A stretch of DNA of 48,022 nt from Anaerolineales bacterium (GCA_016932715.1 JAFGCG010000193.1:1-48022), one strand, 5' to 3'; positions 14,768 to 24,895 are shown, counted from the first letter of the stretch. Notes: generated from the sequence alone by a model not told the origin. Numbers and translations: made by a program.

Positions 14768-17059
14768 TCAGAACATCATCAATTGTGATTTGGATTTTTC
14801 GAGCGGATCGCCGGCGATCTGCTCTTCGAACGTTTCACGCGTCAGCACCGGCAGGTCGATCAACGTTCGGAGCAGGCGATATTTTACAACCTGAACTTTT
14901 TTGAGGCGGGCTGCCAGCGACGGGTCGCGCTGTGCCTTGTAGGCTGCCAGGGCCGCGCGTCCGCCGGGGATCACAATGATCGTCTGTTCAGGCGGATATG
15001 GCGTTTCCGCCAGGGCGCGCCCAAGCAATGCCGAAGCCAGGATATAAAAGGTACGCTCGAGCCTGCCATTCTGTTCCCAGAGATAGTTTTTGTCCTGCTT
15101 GCGTGTAGAATATCCCAGGCGCTTGCCGATGACCTGGATCGAGCTCGTAATGCGGGTGAGTTCATCCCGCCGCGCAGAAGCCAGGTCTTCGGCGCGCAGC
15201 CTCCATTCGCTTTTCTCTTTTTGGGCATAGGAAGACAGGACGGCATAGATCATGCCCATGGACGGAGTCAGCAAACCGGGAAAGCGCGGATAAAGGTCTT
15301 CTTCGATCTCACGATAAATGCTGTTTGGATGCTTCTGCAGGAACGTGACAATCTCGATCTCGACGCGGTCGGATAAAGATTCTTTTGTGTCATTCTGAGG
15401 GAGTGGAGCGACCGAAGGATTTGGCGGTGTAGTCGAAGCGCTCTCAGGATAAACAGCACTCCATCCCCACAACCCCGTGTCCACGCTTTCGCCACTTGAA
15501 TAATGGACAAAGCGCGGGTCTTCTTCCAACGCGGTTTGGATCAGCGCATGTGTACTGCGCAGGGCTTCATCGAATTCCTGATCCTTTTGTTTGAGGGCGT
15601 GCGCTTTGACCAGCGCCACCAGTCCGGCCGCGTGGACGTGCAGATAGCTGGCAGGCTCACCGCGTTCGAGCAGATGGGCGCAGATTGCCTCGCGCACATC
15701 TTCGATTTCGGCTTCATTGGGTTGGCGCTTTAAGCGTTCGCCGCATGTCCATAGAAGCTGGATCGGATCGTGTTGCGTCCGCAATGCGATGGACTGCAGG
15801 TCGAACCCCGCTGCGCTGGCGGCCGTCAGGGCGGAGGTGAGGAACGAAGGTTCGGGTTCCGTCAGCAGCCCAAAGAAGGGTGTCCCAAGATGACACAAGC
15901 CAAACAGATGCGTGAAGGCGGCGTTCGAGGCGGTCGCGTTCCAGGCCCAATCGTAGCGCCGGCGGCGCAGTGCCGGCTTGTACGGTTCCACGGCCTCGCG
16001 GCCCCACAGCCAGCCAGCCCACAAGGCGGACAGCGTCCAGAATGCCTGGTTGGGACGCGGCAGGGAACCGATTACAGCCTTGATTGGGATGGCTTTTTTG
16101 ACTTCCTCGGCGAGGTCTTTCAGGCGGCCTTCGTAGATGCAGATGCCGCCGCTTTCCGGGAGTCGCTGGGGCCACGCTTCCACGACGACACTCGAGGCGG
16201 TTTCTGTCCATTGGCTGAGTCCACGCTCGAGCTGGAGCCACAGGTTGTGCTCGCGGAACTCGCCCGGGACATTGAGCTGTTTGGGCCGCCGCCGCGCAGA
16301 TGGATGGTCCCAGAGGGTGTTGCCCGCGTCACAGGCGACCAGGATCAGGGCGTTCAAGGCGCGGCGTCGCTCGGGGGTCAGGTTCAAGCTATCGAGGCGA
16401 TTGATGATCGAAGTCAAAAAATACAACGGACGCGGCAGGTAATGCTCAATCGCCTCTTCGGCATAGACGCGGTCGCTGTCCTCCAGGGCAGCCACGCGTT
16501 CGAAGGCGCGCGAACGATGCAGGCCATCTGTCGCCGCGATCTGCTTTGCTTTTTCGATATCCTCGGGGGTCACAACCCGTTCGCCGGAGTCTTCACAGTG
16601 CGGGCAGGTATACACGCGCGCAAAAGGAGCGTCCGCGCCTTTGCGCCAGAGAAACGAATCAGCGTAAATTTCGGTTCCGCATTTTTCGCAGGCGGTGGAA
16701 TACAGCGATTGCAAATGTGCGCCGAAGCGCTCCTCGCCCTTTTTCACCGCAGCCAGGTCCGCCAGAGCAGCTTTGAAGTCCGTCTCGGACGGTGGGTCCG
16801 CAGACATTTCCAGCAGGAAGCGTGTGACGGGATTGTTCACCGTCACGAGCACGCGATAACCGGCGCGCGCGGCTTCCACGACCAGCCGGGAGGAGAATCC
16901 AAAGGGGTCCAGCACCCAGCTACCGGCTGAGGCGTGAGCCGGAAGCCATGCCGCGATGACGCCATCCTCCAGCGGAGGCGTGAAGCGCGCCAGCGGACCC
17001 GGCTGCGCCGGAATCATGCCCGGGATGTACGGCTGGAAGTCCATGGGGTAAGTATACAT
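14768..17059 (-). CDS. Degenerate DNA-methyltransferase-like protein with zinc ribbon
   Basis: A 763-residue protein (or 758 if the ATG at 17044 is used). The start resembles motif I of DNA methyltransferases: WVLDPFGFSSRLVVEAARAG (about 47-66), where functional enzymes have a DPFxGSGT-like loop. A zinc-ribbon-like CEKCG...CPHC pair follows (about 123-155). Near 335-358 lies GSLPRPNQAFWTLSALW; in active amino-methyltransferases this place carries a DPP(Y/F/W) catalytic motif, here apparently replaced by SLP. So the fold is probably a methyltransferase but catalysis is doubtful (inference). A 23-residue Pro/Ser/Thr stretch near 535-557 is encoded by an intergenic-type repeat (15388-15455). The C-terminus looks winged-helix-like. 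It stands alone, with no restriction partner nearby. Confidence 0.65.
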   Translation of the reverse strand: MYTYPMDFQPYIPGMIPAQPGPLARFTPPLEDGVIAAWLPAHASAGSWVLDPFGFSSRLVVEAARAGYRVLVTVNNPVTRFLLEMSADPPSETDFKAALADLAAVKKGEERFGAHLQSLYSTACEKCGTEIYADSFLWRKGADAPFARVYTCPHCEDSGERVVTPEDIEKAKQIAATDGLHRSRAFERVAALEDSDRVYAEEAIEHYLPRPLYFLTSIINRLDSLNLTPERRRALNALILVACDAGNTLWDHPSARRRPKQLNVPGEFREHNLWLQLERGLSQWTETASSVVVEAWPQRLPESGGICIYEGRLKDLAEEVKKAIPIKAVIGSLPRPNQAFWTLSALWAGWLWGREAVEPYKPALRRRRYDWAWNATASNAAFTHLFGLCHLGTPFFGLLTEPEPSFLTSALTAASAAGFDLQSIALRTQHDPIQLLWTCGERLKRQPNEAEIEDVREAICAHLLERGEPASYLHVHAAGLVALVKAHALKQKDQEFDEALRSTHALIQTALEEDPRFVHYSSGESVDTGLWGWSAVYPESASTTPPNPSVAPLPQNDTKESLSDRVEIEIVTFLQKHPNSIYREIEEDLYPRFPGLLTPSMGMIYAVLSSYAQKEKSEWRLRAEDLASARRDELTRITSSIQVIGKRLGYSTRKQDKNYLWEQNGRLERTFYILASALLGRALAETPYPPEQTIIVIPGGRAALAAYKAQRDPSLAARLKKVQVVKYRLLRTLIDLPVLTRETFEEQIAGDPLEKSKSQLMMF
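15388..15455. repeat. TGTCATTCTGAG-type palindrome inside a coding sequence
   Basis: The exact end word TGTCATTCTGAG (15388-15399), the inner words GGAGCGACCGAAGGAT and a decayed inverted end CTCAGGATAAACA (15443-15455) identify a member of the repeat family at 6620 and 7026. It is translated in frame on the minus strand within the methyltransferase-like gene. Confidence 0.7.
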
Positions 17060-17094
17060 CCCCCTGGATGGTTTAATCTATACACTGCTTTTGA

Positions 17095-17140
17095 CGCGAT
17101 AAGCGATATGCCATACGCGTATCGCCTACCGCTTATCGCG
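17095..17140. repeat. Heptamer-word hairpin (GCGATAA type)
   Basis: Consecutive 7-bp words GCGATAA, GCGATAT, GCCATAC, GCGTATC, GCCTACC and GCTTATC. The ends CGCGATAAGCG and CGCTTATCGCG pair perfectly. It sits between two leftward genes. The same kind of word occurs at 32633-32699. Confidence 0.75.
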
Positions 17141-17151
17141 TGGAATGTGAA

Positions 17152-18339
17152 TTATGGGATTGGACCTAACGTCGGCGCGCACATGATGTCGTAGTATTCG
17201 AGTTCAGTGGCTTTGTTTTGTTGGGCGTAGGCGGCAGCCTCGTTGCCAATGTTGCGGACGGTATCCATGTTCGACCGCACCTGATAGGGCCAGTAACGCG
17301 GCAGCACCATGCGCGGGTCATTGACATGTCCCTCCGCCAAATACGCGGGCCGAGCGGGGTCAGGTTGATCGGCAAGCGGCACCCAGTTGTACATCACGGG
17401 CCCGCGCGGGTTGATGGTGAAGCCAAGACGATAACCGTATTTCCGTGCGAATTGCACCGGACGAACTCCAAATCCGCCGCCGGGCCAAATGATGGCGATC
17501 GGCGTCTTGTTGAAATACTTTTGCAGATTCGTGATGGCGCCTTGTAGTTCGCCGGTGAGGAATTCGTCCGTGGAACCGTCGCTCATGTTGATATTATGAA
17601 TGACACCATGCGCCTGGTAATCCACCCAGCCTTCCGCAGCCAGGGCGGCATTTTCAGCCCACAGATCGGGACGTTCATCCAAAGCAATGTAAGCATTGAT
17701 CACAGGCCAGCCCCATTCCTCCCAATAGGGGCGAAAATGCTCGTTGAAGTTTTCGGCGAAGTGCCGGTCATCCTGGATCAGGACCACCGAGCGCGAAGGA
17801 ATTTTCGCGTTGTGATCCATAAAATCAGCCAGTTGTGCCGCGTTGATCGCTTCGAAGCCCTGTTCCTTCAAGTCTTTCATCAGCTTTTTAAAGTCCGGTA
17901 TGCTGATGTCGTGCGTCCGGGTCGCTTTCTCCCGGACAATCCCGTGGAACATCACCACCATGACGATTGTCCCCGGGGCGGCATTGCTGGAATTCCACTT
18001 ATCGTGAAGGTATTGGCAGGTATCTTCGATATAGGTGTGCGGCGTATCGAGTGGATTAAGTTGATTCGCCACGAACGTCGCAGGCAAGGCCGGCGGGGTG
18101 CGGGCTACGAATACGGTCGCGGTGGGCACCGGGGTTTCGCTGGGCGGCAGCGCAGCGGTCGCCGTCGGTTGTAACCCCGCCAGCGCGGTCTCGAAAGCCT
18201 GGGTCAGCGCGACGCTCATGTCGGGAGTGGCGGTTGAGGCGGGCTGGCAGGCGGTGAGGAGCAATGCGAGCAGAATCAGCGGAGTAAGAAGTGAAAAGTA
18301 AAAAGTCCGGGAAGAAAGGTGGGATTTTTTCATTGTCAT
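17152..18339 (-). CDS. Lipoprotein with polysaccharide-deacetylase (NodB-like) domain
   Basis: 395 residues. The signal peptide ends in LLLTAC (lipobox, Cys about 31); a Thr/Pro/Ala linker runs to about 90 and then a carbohydrate esterase 4-like domain. MVVMFHGIV (about 127-135) is the first strand, VVLIQDDRHF (about 185-194) holds the DD pair where most family members read TFDDG, and the HGVIH segment (about 243-247) matches the metal-binding H-x(3-4)-H region. The tail PGGGFG matches motif 3. Known members remove acetyl groups from peptidoglycan or exopolysaccharide; the changed motif 1 leaves activity uncertain. The signal-peptide codons include a heptamer-like GTGAAAAGTAAAAAGT run (complement near 18291-18306). 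Confidence 0.85.
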   Translation of the reverse strand: MTMKKSHLSSRTFYFSLLTPLILLALLLTACQPASTATPDMSVALTQAFETALAGLQPTATAALPPSETPVPTATVFVARTPPALPATFVANQLNPLDTPHTYIEDTCQYLHDKWNSSNAAPGTIVMVVMFHGIVREKATRTHDISIPDFKKLMKDLKEQGFEAINAAQLADFMDHNAKIPSRSVVLIQDDRHFAENFNEHFRPYWEEWGWPVINAYIALDERPDLWAENAALAAEGWVDYQAHGVIHNINMSDGSTDEFLTGELQGAITNLQKYFNKTPIAIIWPGGGFGVRPVQFARKYGYRLGFTINPRGPVMYNWVPLADQPDPARPAYLAEGHVNDPRMVLPRYWPYQVRSNMDTVRNIGNEAAAYAQQNKATELEYYDIMCAPTLGPIP

Positions 18340-18356
18340 ATTTTTAATGATAACAG

Positions 18357-18388
18357 AAAAGGCGCGCCCATTGATAGACGCGCCTTTT
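18357..18388. terminator. Bidirectional Rho-independent terminator
   Basis: AAAAGGCGCG (18357-18366) pairs with CGCGCCTTTT (18379-18388) around a 12-base loop. It lies directly after the Ino1 stop codon (18395, minus strand) and upstream of the deacetylase gene, so it ends Ino1 transcription. Confidence 0.85.
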
Positions 18389-18394
18389 TACTTT

Positions 18395-19480
<1,086 letters not shown>

Positions 19481-19512
19481 GAAATTGGATCTCCTTATAT
19501 CTCTGACTTTTA

Positions 19513-19569
19513 AGGTTCCAGTCACTTTTGCTTATTGCGGACAGGCGCCTCGCAACGTGACTGACACCT
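19513..19569. repeat. Imperfect inverted repeat in a divergent spacer
   Basis: AGGTTCCAGTCAC (19513-19525) and GTGACTGACACCT (19557-19569) are nearly complementary. It lies between the divergent starts of Ino1 and the histidine kinase. A related GGTGACAGTC word occurs at 20984. Confidence 0.55.
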
Positions 19570-19612
19570 GTTATTACAATGAAATGACTACACTGCCGTG
19601 CAGCCAATGCTG

Positions 19613-19618
19613 TATAAT
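19613..19618 (+). promoter_or_regulatory. TATAAT -10 box, probable leaderless start
   Basis: A perfect TATAAT ends 7 bases before the ATG of the histidine kinase. Transcription would begin at or next to the start codon. No convincing -35 box is seen. Confidence 0.55.
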
Positions 19619-19625
19619 GCGTTCA

Positions 19626-20888
19626 ATGACCACCAACGAACGCATTGATCATCTCGAACGGTTGCTGGAAGTTGTGCGGGGGTTAACCACAGCACCTGAC
19701 CTCGAATCCTTTTTGCAGACTATCATCAATGAAGCCATCGAGCTGACCAACAGCGAGCTTGCATCCATTCTCGAGTACGACGAGAGCGCGGCAGAATTGC
19801 GTTTCCTTGCCATGCACTGGTTCGAGCACGATCTGCTGCGGCCCGTGGGCGTCCCTTTGAGTGGCAGCGCAGCCGGCTGGGTCTATCGCCGGGGTCAGCC
19901 CCTGATCATTCAGGACGTCAAACTGGATCAGCGCCACTTCAAAGTGGTCGACCATCTCACAAAGCATGAAACCCATTCGCTGGTCGCCGTCCCGCTGATC
20001 GTGCGCAGTGAAGTCGTCGGTGTGCTGGAAGCGCTGAATAAAAAGGACGCAGCCCATTATACCGAACAAGACCTCGCTATTCTGGAAACCCTGGCGGCGC
20101 TTGCCGCACAGGCCGTGAAAAGCACCAGCCTGCAGCGCAAGGTGCGCGCAACCAGCATCGAGCTTGCCGAACTGGAACGCCTCAAAACGGACTTTATCGC
20201 GATCACTTCGCATGAGCTCCGGACGCCCCTGGGTTTGATCCTCGGTCATGCCACGTTCCTGCGCGAACTGGCTGGTGCGCAATATGACGAGCAGCTGAAC
20301 ATCATCATTCGAAATGCCACAAAACTCAAGGAGATCGTTGAAAATCTCTCGGACGTGGACAACATCCAGACCGGCGCGGCGCGTGTTCGGCGTCAAAAGG
20401 TTTCTCTCGCGAAGATCGCGGAGGATGTGACCCTCCTGTTTAGGGATGAGGCGAAATCGAGAAACATTACGCTGATCTGTGAGACGGGCCAGGCTCCCCA
20501 TTATATAAATGCGGATGAAGCCAAACTCAATATCGCCCTGAGCAACCTTGTCAAGAATTCGCTGCAATTTACGGAAGCCGGCGGGCACGTTACAGTGAGG
20601 ATCCAGGAAGAAGCTGACTGTTTCAACGTGAGTGTGGCGGATGATGGGATCGGCATCCCTGCCAGGGATCTGCCGCGCGTGTTCGAACGATTCTTCCAGG
20701 TGGAAACCCATCTCACGCGCCGTTATGGCGGCATGGGCCTGGGGCTTTCCGTGACGAAGGCAATGGTCGAGCTGCATGGCGGGCGGATCTGGGTGGACAG
20801 CGAGGAAGGCAAAGGAAGTACATTTACCTTTCTTTTGCCGATAGAGCGGACCCAGCCTGCGGCCAGCGCGAGCCCGCTTATTGAATAG
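19626..20888 (+). CDS. Soluble GAF-domain sensor histidine kinase
   Basis: A 420-residue kinase with no membrane segment. A GAF domain (about 24-165) probably senses a small ligand or redox state. HisKA follows (187-250) with the H-box SHELRTP (His196 is the phosphorylation site), then the HATPase domain with N-box NLVKNSLQ (307-314), G1 DDGIGIP (339-345) and G2 GGMGLGL (368-374). No receiver-domain protein lies next to it, so its partner is elsewhere. The start ATG at 19626 follows a TATAAT box by 7 bases with no Shine-Dalgarno; a second ATG at 19617 overlaps that box and was rejected. Confidence 0.93.
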   Translation: MTTNERIDHLERLLEVVRGLTTAPDLESFLQTIINEAIELTNSELASILEYDESAAELRFLAMHWFEHDLLRPVGVPLSGSAAGWVYRRGQPLIIQDVKLDQRHFKVVDHLTKHETHSLVAVPLIVRSEVVGVLEALNKKDAAHYTEQDLAILETLAALAAQAVKSTSLQRKVRATSIELAELERLKTDFIAITSHELRTPLGLILGHATFLRELAGAQYDEQLNIIIRNATKLKEIVENLSDVDNIQTGAARVRRQKVSLAKIAEDVTLLFRDEAKSRNITLICETGQAPHYINADEAKLNIALSNLVKNSLQFTEAGGHVTVRIQEEADCFNVSVADDGIGIPARDLPRVFERFFQVETHLTRRYGGMGLGLSVTKAMVELHGGRIWVDSEEGKGSTFTFLLPIERTQPAASASPLIE

Positions 20889-21031
20889 ACTTCTTCGGAA
20901 AGAATTAGTAGCCGCGAATTTACACGAATTTGCGCGAAATTTTTGAATCGTTCGCGAAATGCGTGGCAAGGTGCATTGGTTAGGTGACAGTCAAGGAAAA
21001 CTGTCCCCTTTTCTTTTATAATAGACCTGAC
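20889..21031 (+). promoter_or_regulatory. Spacer with word repeat, hairpin and TATAAT box before the PfkB gene
   Basis: Contains a CGAATTT-word repeat (about 20911-20940), a small hairpin GACAGT/ACTGTC (20986-20991 with 21000-21005) followed by a T-rich run that may end the kinase transcript, and TATAAT at 21017-21022, only 9 bases before the PfkB start codon. Confidence 0.55.
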
Positions 21032-22024
21032 ATGGAGCCCCAATATCTGGTCTTTGGCAGATTGACACGCGAATACCTTTTGCCTGCCGCGGGTCCCGCG
21101 CGGCTCGATGCGCCGGGAGGCAGTCTGCTGTACGCGGCGGCGGGGCTGCGGGTGTGGGACTCAGGGATCGGCCTGGTGGGACGCGTGGGGACGGACTATC
21201 CGCGCGAATGGCTGAATGAGTGCATGCGGCGCGGCTTCGATACAGGTGGGATTCGCATTCTTCCCAGAAACATGGATGTGCGGGAATTCCTGGCATACAA
21301 TGAATTGTTCGAGGCGAATCAGATCAATCCGGTCTCACATTTTGCGCGGCGCCAGATGACCTTCCCCAAGTCATTGCTTGGCTATCAGCCTGTCGATACG
21401 AAAAAGCACAATGGCGAGAGCATGCTGAACGTGACGGATATCCCGGGTGACTATCTGATCGCACGCGCAGCGCTGATATGCGCCATGGATATCGTTACGC
21501 AGACACAGTTGATCGCAGGCATGAAGCGCGGCCTGGTGCATACCTTTGTCTTGGATCCGGGCGCGGATGCCATGCTGCCGGCGGCGCGGCGCGAACTGCC
21601 AGCCCTGCTGAACGGTGTGACCGCCTTCCTGCCATCGCAGGAGGAACTGTGCAGTCTGTTCTGGGGGGAAACACATGATCTCTGGGAGATGGCGCAAGCC
21701 GTATCCATGTATGGCTGTGAGTATGTGGTGATCAAATGCGGCGGGCGCGGTCAGTTGCTGTATGACACGAACAATAAACGCAAGTGGGAGATCCCGGCTT
21801 ATCCGGCCCGCCTGATCGATCCCACCGGCGCGGGCGATGCATTCTGCGGAGGATTTCTCGCAGGCTATTGTAAGGATTATGACCCGCTGGAGGGCGTTTT
21901 GTATGGGAACGTCTCTGCCTCCCTCAAGATCGAAGGAAGCGGCGCGTTCTATCCGTTGGATGTGCTGCCCGGGCTGGCAGAGGCACGCCTGAGCGCATTG
22001 AGAGAAATGGTACGAGAAGTGTGA
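21032..22024 (+). CDS. PfkB-family carbohydrate kinase
   Basis: A 330-residue sugar or nucleoside kinase of the ribokinase/PfkB family. The C-terminal signature DPTGAGDAFCGGF carries the catalytic Asp, and the N-terminal GGSLLYAAAGLRVW and GLVGRVGTDYP segments fit the substrate-binding fold. The exact substrate cannot be read. The start is the ATG at 21032 (protein MEPQYLVFGRL), preceded by a TATAAT box 9 bases away and no ribosome-binding site. The stop TGA overlaps the ATG of the next gene (TGATG), so it is translationally coupled to the M20 peptidase. Confidence 0.92.
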   Translation: MEPQYLVFGRLTREYLLPAAGPARLDAPGGSLLYAAAGLRVWDSGIGLVGRVGTDYPREWLNECMRRGFDTGGIRILPRNMDVREFLAYNELFEANQINPVSHFARRQMTFPKSLLGYQPVDTKKHNGESMLNVTDIPGDYLIARAALICAMDIVTQTQLIAGMKRGLVHTFVLDPGADAMLPAARRELPALLNGVTAFLPSQEELCSLFWGETHDLWEMAQAVSMYGCEYVVIKCGGRGQLLYDTNNKRKWEIPAYPARLIDPTGAGDAFCGGFLAGYCKDYDPLEGVLYGNVSASLKIEGSGAFYPLDVLPGLAEARLSALREMVREV

Positions 22025-23115
22025 TGAATGATTTTGTGAAGCGCCTGGTCGAGCTTGCCATTCGGATCCAGCAAATCCCCGCGCCGACGTTCCAGGAAGA
22101 GAAAAGAGCGGAGTTCATCCATGGACTGTTTGTCAACGAACAGTTGCAGGATATTTGCATCGACGAGACGGGCAATGTGCTTGCCCGTTTCCCAGGGCTG
22201 GGAGAAGACAAGCCGCTGATCATCAGCGCTCACATGGATACGGTCTTTCCAGCCGAGACGGATCTATCGATCAGGCGGGGCTCCGAGCTGATCCATGGGC
22301 CCGGGCTTGGAGACAACTCGATGGGCGTCGCGGCGCTGTTCGGCTTGATCTGGTCTTTAGGGGAACGCGCCAGCCCCCTGCGCGGAGACGTCTGGTTCGT
22401 GGCAAATGTCTGTGAAGAGGGCCTCGGCAACCTGCGCGGCATGAAAGCTGTCGTGGATCGTTTCGGTGCAAACGTGCATGCTTATCTGGTCCTGGAGGGG
22501 CTGGCGCTGGGCCATGTCTATCATCGTGCCGTGGGGGTCAGGCGTTATCGGGTTAAAGCTCGCACCGGCGGTGGACATTCATGGTCCGATTATGGCCAGC
22601 CCTCCGCGGTCCATGAACTGGCGAGACTCGTTGTGGGGCTGACCTCGTTAAATCTCCCGACCCATCCGCGCACAACCATGAACGTGGGAAAGATTTCCGG
22701 CGGCACATCGGTGAACGTGATTGCCTCGGAGTCTTCCTTTGATTTGGATTTGCGGTCAGAGGGGCAGGAGTCTTTGGCGCAACTGGTCTCCGCGGCGGAA
22801 AGGCTGATCCGGCACGCCAACAGGCCGGGGGTGAGTGTGGAAGCGGAGATGATCGGACAGCGCCCCGCAGGAGAACTATCGGTGAGTCATCCACTTGTCA
22901 TGCTGGCAAAGGAGTGTCTGCACGAACAGGGACTGGAGGCGGGCCTCATCTCAGGTTCGACTGATGCCAACGTGCCCTTGAGCAAGGGGTATCCCGCCAT
23001 CGTGCTGGGTGTGACGACAGGCGGCAGCGCGCACACGACCCATGAATATATCAATACCACGCCCATCGCACAGGGCATGGAACAGCTGCTGAAGTTTGTG
23101 GAGAAAGTTTGGTAG
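22024..23115 (+). CDS. M20-family metallopeptidase
   Basis: A 363-residue di-zinc hydrolase of the M20 (PepT/ArgE/DapE) group. Metal-site words: AHMDT (first His and catalytic Asp), GPGLGDN (bridging Asp), CEEGLGN (catalytic and ligand Glu), VLEG and the C-terminal TTHEY (last His). The lid or dimerisation domain lies in the middle (VKARTGGGHSWSDYG). It removes residues from peptides or deacylates a small amide; the substrate is unknown. The coupling to a PfkB kinase suggests salvage of a compound with both a sugar-like and an amide part (inference). The stop codon lies inside a word repeat shared with the convergent cyclase gene. Confidence 0.92.
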   Translation: MNDFVKRLVELAIRIQQIPAPTFQEEKRAEFIHGLFVNEQLQDICIDETGNVLARFPGLGEDKPLIISAHMDTVFPAETDLSIRRGSELIHGPGLGDNSMGVAALFGLIWSLGERASPLRGDVWFVANVCEEGLGNLRGMKAVVDRFGANVHAYLVLEGLALGHVYHRAVGVRRYRVKARTGGGHSWSDYGQPSAVHELARLVVGLTSLNLPTHPRTTMNVGKISGGTSVNVIASESSFDLDLRSEGQESLAQLVSAAERLIRHANRPGVSVEAEMIGQRPAGELSVSHPLVMLAKECLHEQGLEAGLISGSTDANVPLSKGYPAIVLGVTTGGSAHTTHEYINTTPIAQGMEQLLKFVEKVW

Positions 23116-23157
23116 TTCAGTAGTTTTGTGGTTTGGTAGTTCAACTACCGAACTAAC
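23111..23157. repeat. Word-repeat hairpin holding both convergent stop codons
   Basis: Words of the GTAGTTC / GTAGTTT / GTGGTTT type on the left and their complement (AACTACCGAACTAACC) on the right. Both the peptidase stop (23113-23115) and the cyclase stop (23145-23147, minus) are formed by repeat bases. It probably serves as a two-way transcription end. Confidence 0.65.
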
Positions 23158-24848
23158 CCAACCACCTCATACACTCCCACCGGCTGTGTCTTGCCCTTCA
23201 CCGAAAGCGGGACAAAAGGCCTGGCGTCGATTTCGTCCTTGACGCGCTCGTACGCCTCCGCGCTGATCAAAATCTGATTTTTCGCACAATTCTCCTGGAT
23301 GCGCTTGGCGGTGTTGACGCTGTCGCCGATGGCGGTGTATTCGAGTCGTTTTTCCGTGCCGATCCAGCCCAACACGGCTTCCCCATAATGAATGCCTACA
23401 CCGAAATCGAGATGAGTCTCTTTGGGCATCTGGGCGTGCAGGGCTGCCACAGCCTCGCGGATCGCCAGTGCAGACTTGACCGCACGCAGCGTGTGGTCCG
23501 GCTGCGGGACCGGCGCGTTATACCATGCCATGACGGCGTCGCCCAGGAACTTATCCACGGTGCCTTCGTGGGTGAGGACCGCGTCTGCCGCTGCGGCGAG
23601 ATAACGGTTCAATACAGCCACCAGCTCCTCCGGGGAGTGCTTTTCGCTATAGGCGGTAAAGCCGCGAATGTCGGCGAACAGGACGGTGATATAGACCTTT
23701 TTGCCGCCGATCTGCAAACTGTTCGGGTCGATTTGATCGAGCACGGCTGGCGACACCATGCGCCGCAGCAGACTGCGCTGCGCTTCGAGCTTCTTTTGTT
23801 CGGTCATGTCATCGAGCACGATCGCCACGCCCTGGGTCCTTTGTTCGGCGTCCTTGAGCGGTGAGAGGTTGAAGCGCCAGTCCACGGAGCCGCCTTCCGG
23901 AATGCTCTGGCTGAGTTCCAGCCCTACAACAGCCTGTTCGGTCTTGCGGACGGAATCCAGACGCGGCAGGATCTCGTTCGCGAACGTGGGCATGATCTCC
24001 CCCAACGGGCGGCCCACAATCTCCGCAGAGGCGTGTCCCAATATGGAGCAGGCGGCTCGATTACACAAGGTAATCTGATCCTGCACGTCAGCCGTGATCA
24101 CCCCTGACACAATGGAAGCGAAGACGTCATCCATCAGATTCTTGAGTTCGGTGACTTCTTCGAGTGTCCGTTTGAGGGAGGAGAATAAGCGGGCGTTCTC
24201 GATGGCTACGGCGGCCTGGTTGGCGAAGCCGAGCAGCAGGTCGCGCTCCGATTCGGTGAAGATGCCGGTGCGAATGCGGTTATCGGTGTAGATGACGCCG
24301 ATCAGCACGGATTTGACAGACAGCGGCACGCACAGGATCGAACGCAAACTAAAAGCGATGATGCTTTCCTGCCCGCCGAAGCGCGGGTCTTCCTGCGCGT
24401 TGGTCGTCAGCACGGCTTCACCGCTGTCGATCACACGCTGCACCACCGTCCGGCTGATGGCGAATTCGTTCTGATTGATCGATTCATGTTCCCAGTTGCG
24501 CGCGATGCGGGTGGTCATCTCGCCGCGTTCGTCGCGCAGCATCAGGAAGCCGCGCTCCGCGCCGGTCAGGCGGACAATCGTATCCATGACGATCTGCAGG
24601 ACCTCATCCACCTCCAGCGTGGAATTGACGACCTGACCGATCTCAGCCAGCGCCTGTAAATGGCTGAAGCGCTGTTCGAACGGGATGAGAGCTTCGCTTA
24701 CCTTTTCCAGGGAATTTTCAAGATCTTTAAGCCCGTCGACCATTTCTCCGGGAGCATGCCCGGAATCCAGTGAGCTGCGCAGTGTGGCGCTGCGCTGGGT
24801 GATGGCAATGACCTGGTCATTGAGGGATTTGGTCTTGGCTGTATCCAT
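23145..24848 (-). CDS. Class III adenylate cyclase with GAF and PAS domains
   Basis: 567 residues, soluble. A coiled N-terminus is followed by a GAF domain (about 62-220), a PAS domain (about 245-355) and the class III cyclase domain (about 375-560). Cyclase motifs: ADIRGFT (first metal Asp), DKFLGDAVMAWYNAP (Lys for the base, second metal Asp), and EYTAIGDSVNTAKRIQ, with the Thr and the Asn/Arg pair expected of an adenylate cyclase. It makes cAMP in response to signals read by GAF and PAS. AAAGGAAA precedes the ATG. It follows the transglutaminase gene by 47 bp on the same strand and is probably cotranscribed with it. The last codons (VGLVR) lie in a word repeat. Confidence 0.94.
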   Translation of the reverse strand: MDTAKTKSLNDQVIAITQRSATLRSSLDSGHAPGEMVDGLKDLENSLEKVSEALIPFEQRFSHLQALAEIGQVVNSTLEVDEVLQIVMDTIVRLTGAERGFLMLRDERGEMTTRIARNWEHESINQNEFAISRTVVQRVIDSGEAVLTTNAQEDPRFGGQESIIAFSLRSILCVPLSVKSVLIGVIYTDNRIRTGIFTESERDLLLGFANQAAVAIENARLFSSLKRTLEEVTELKNLMDDVFASIVSGVITADVQDQITLCNRAACSILGHASAEIVGRPLGEIMPTFANEILPRLDSVRKTEQAVVGLELSQSIPEGGSVDWRFNLSPLKDAEQRTQGVAIVLDDMTEQKKLEAQRSLLRRMVSPAVLDQIDPNSLQIGGKKVYITVLFADIRGFTAYSEKHSPEELVAVLNRYLAAAADAVLTHEGTVDKFLGDAVMAWYNAPVPQPDHTLRAVKSALAIREAVAALHAQMPKETHLDFGVGIHYGEAVLGWIGTEKRLEYTAIGDSVNTAKRIQENCAKNQILISAEAYERVKDEIDARPFVPLSVKGKTQPVGVYEVVGLVR

Positions 24849-24895
24849 GCGATTTCCTTTGCGCGCTCAAGACCCGCTGTTGATGATCTGGAATG

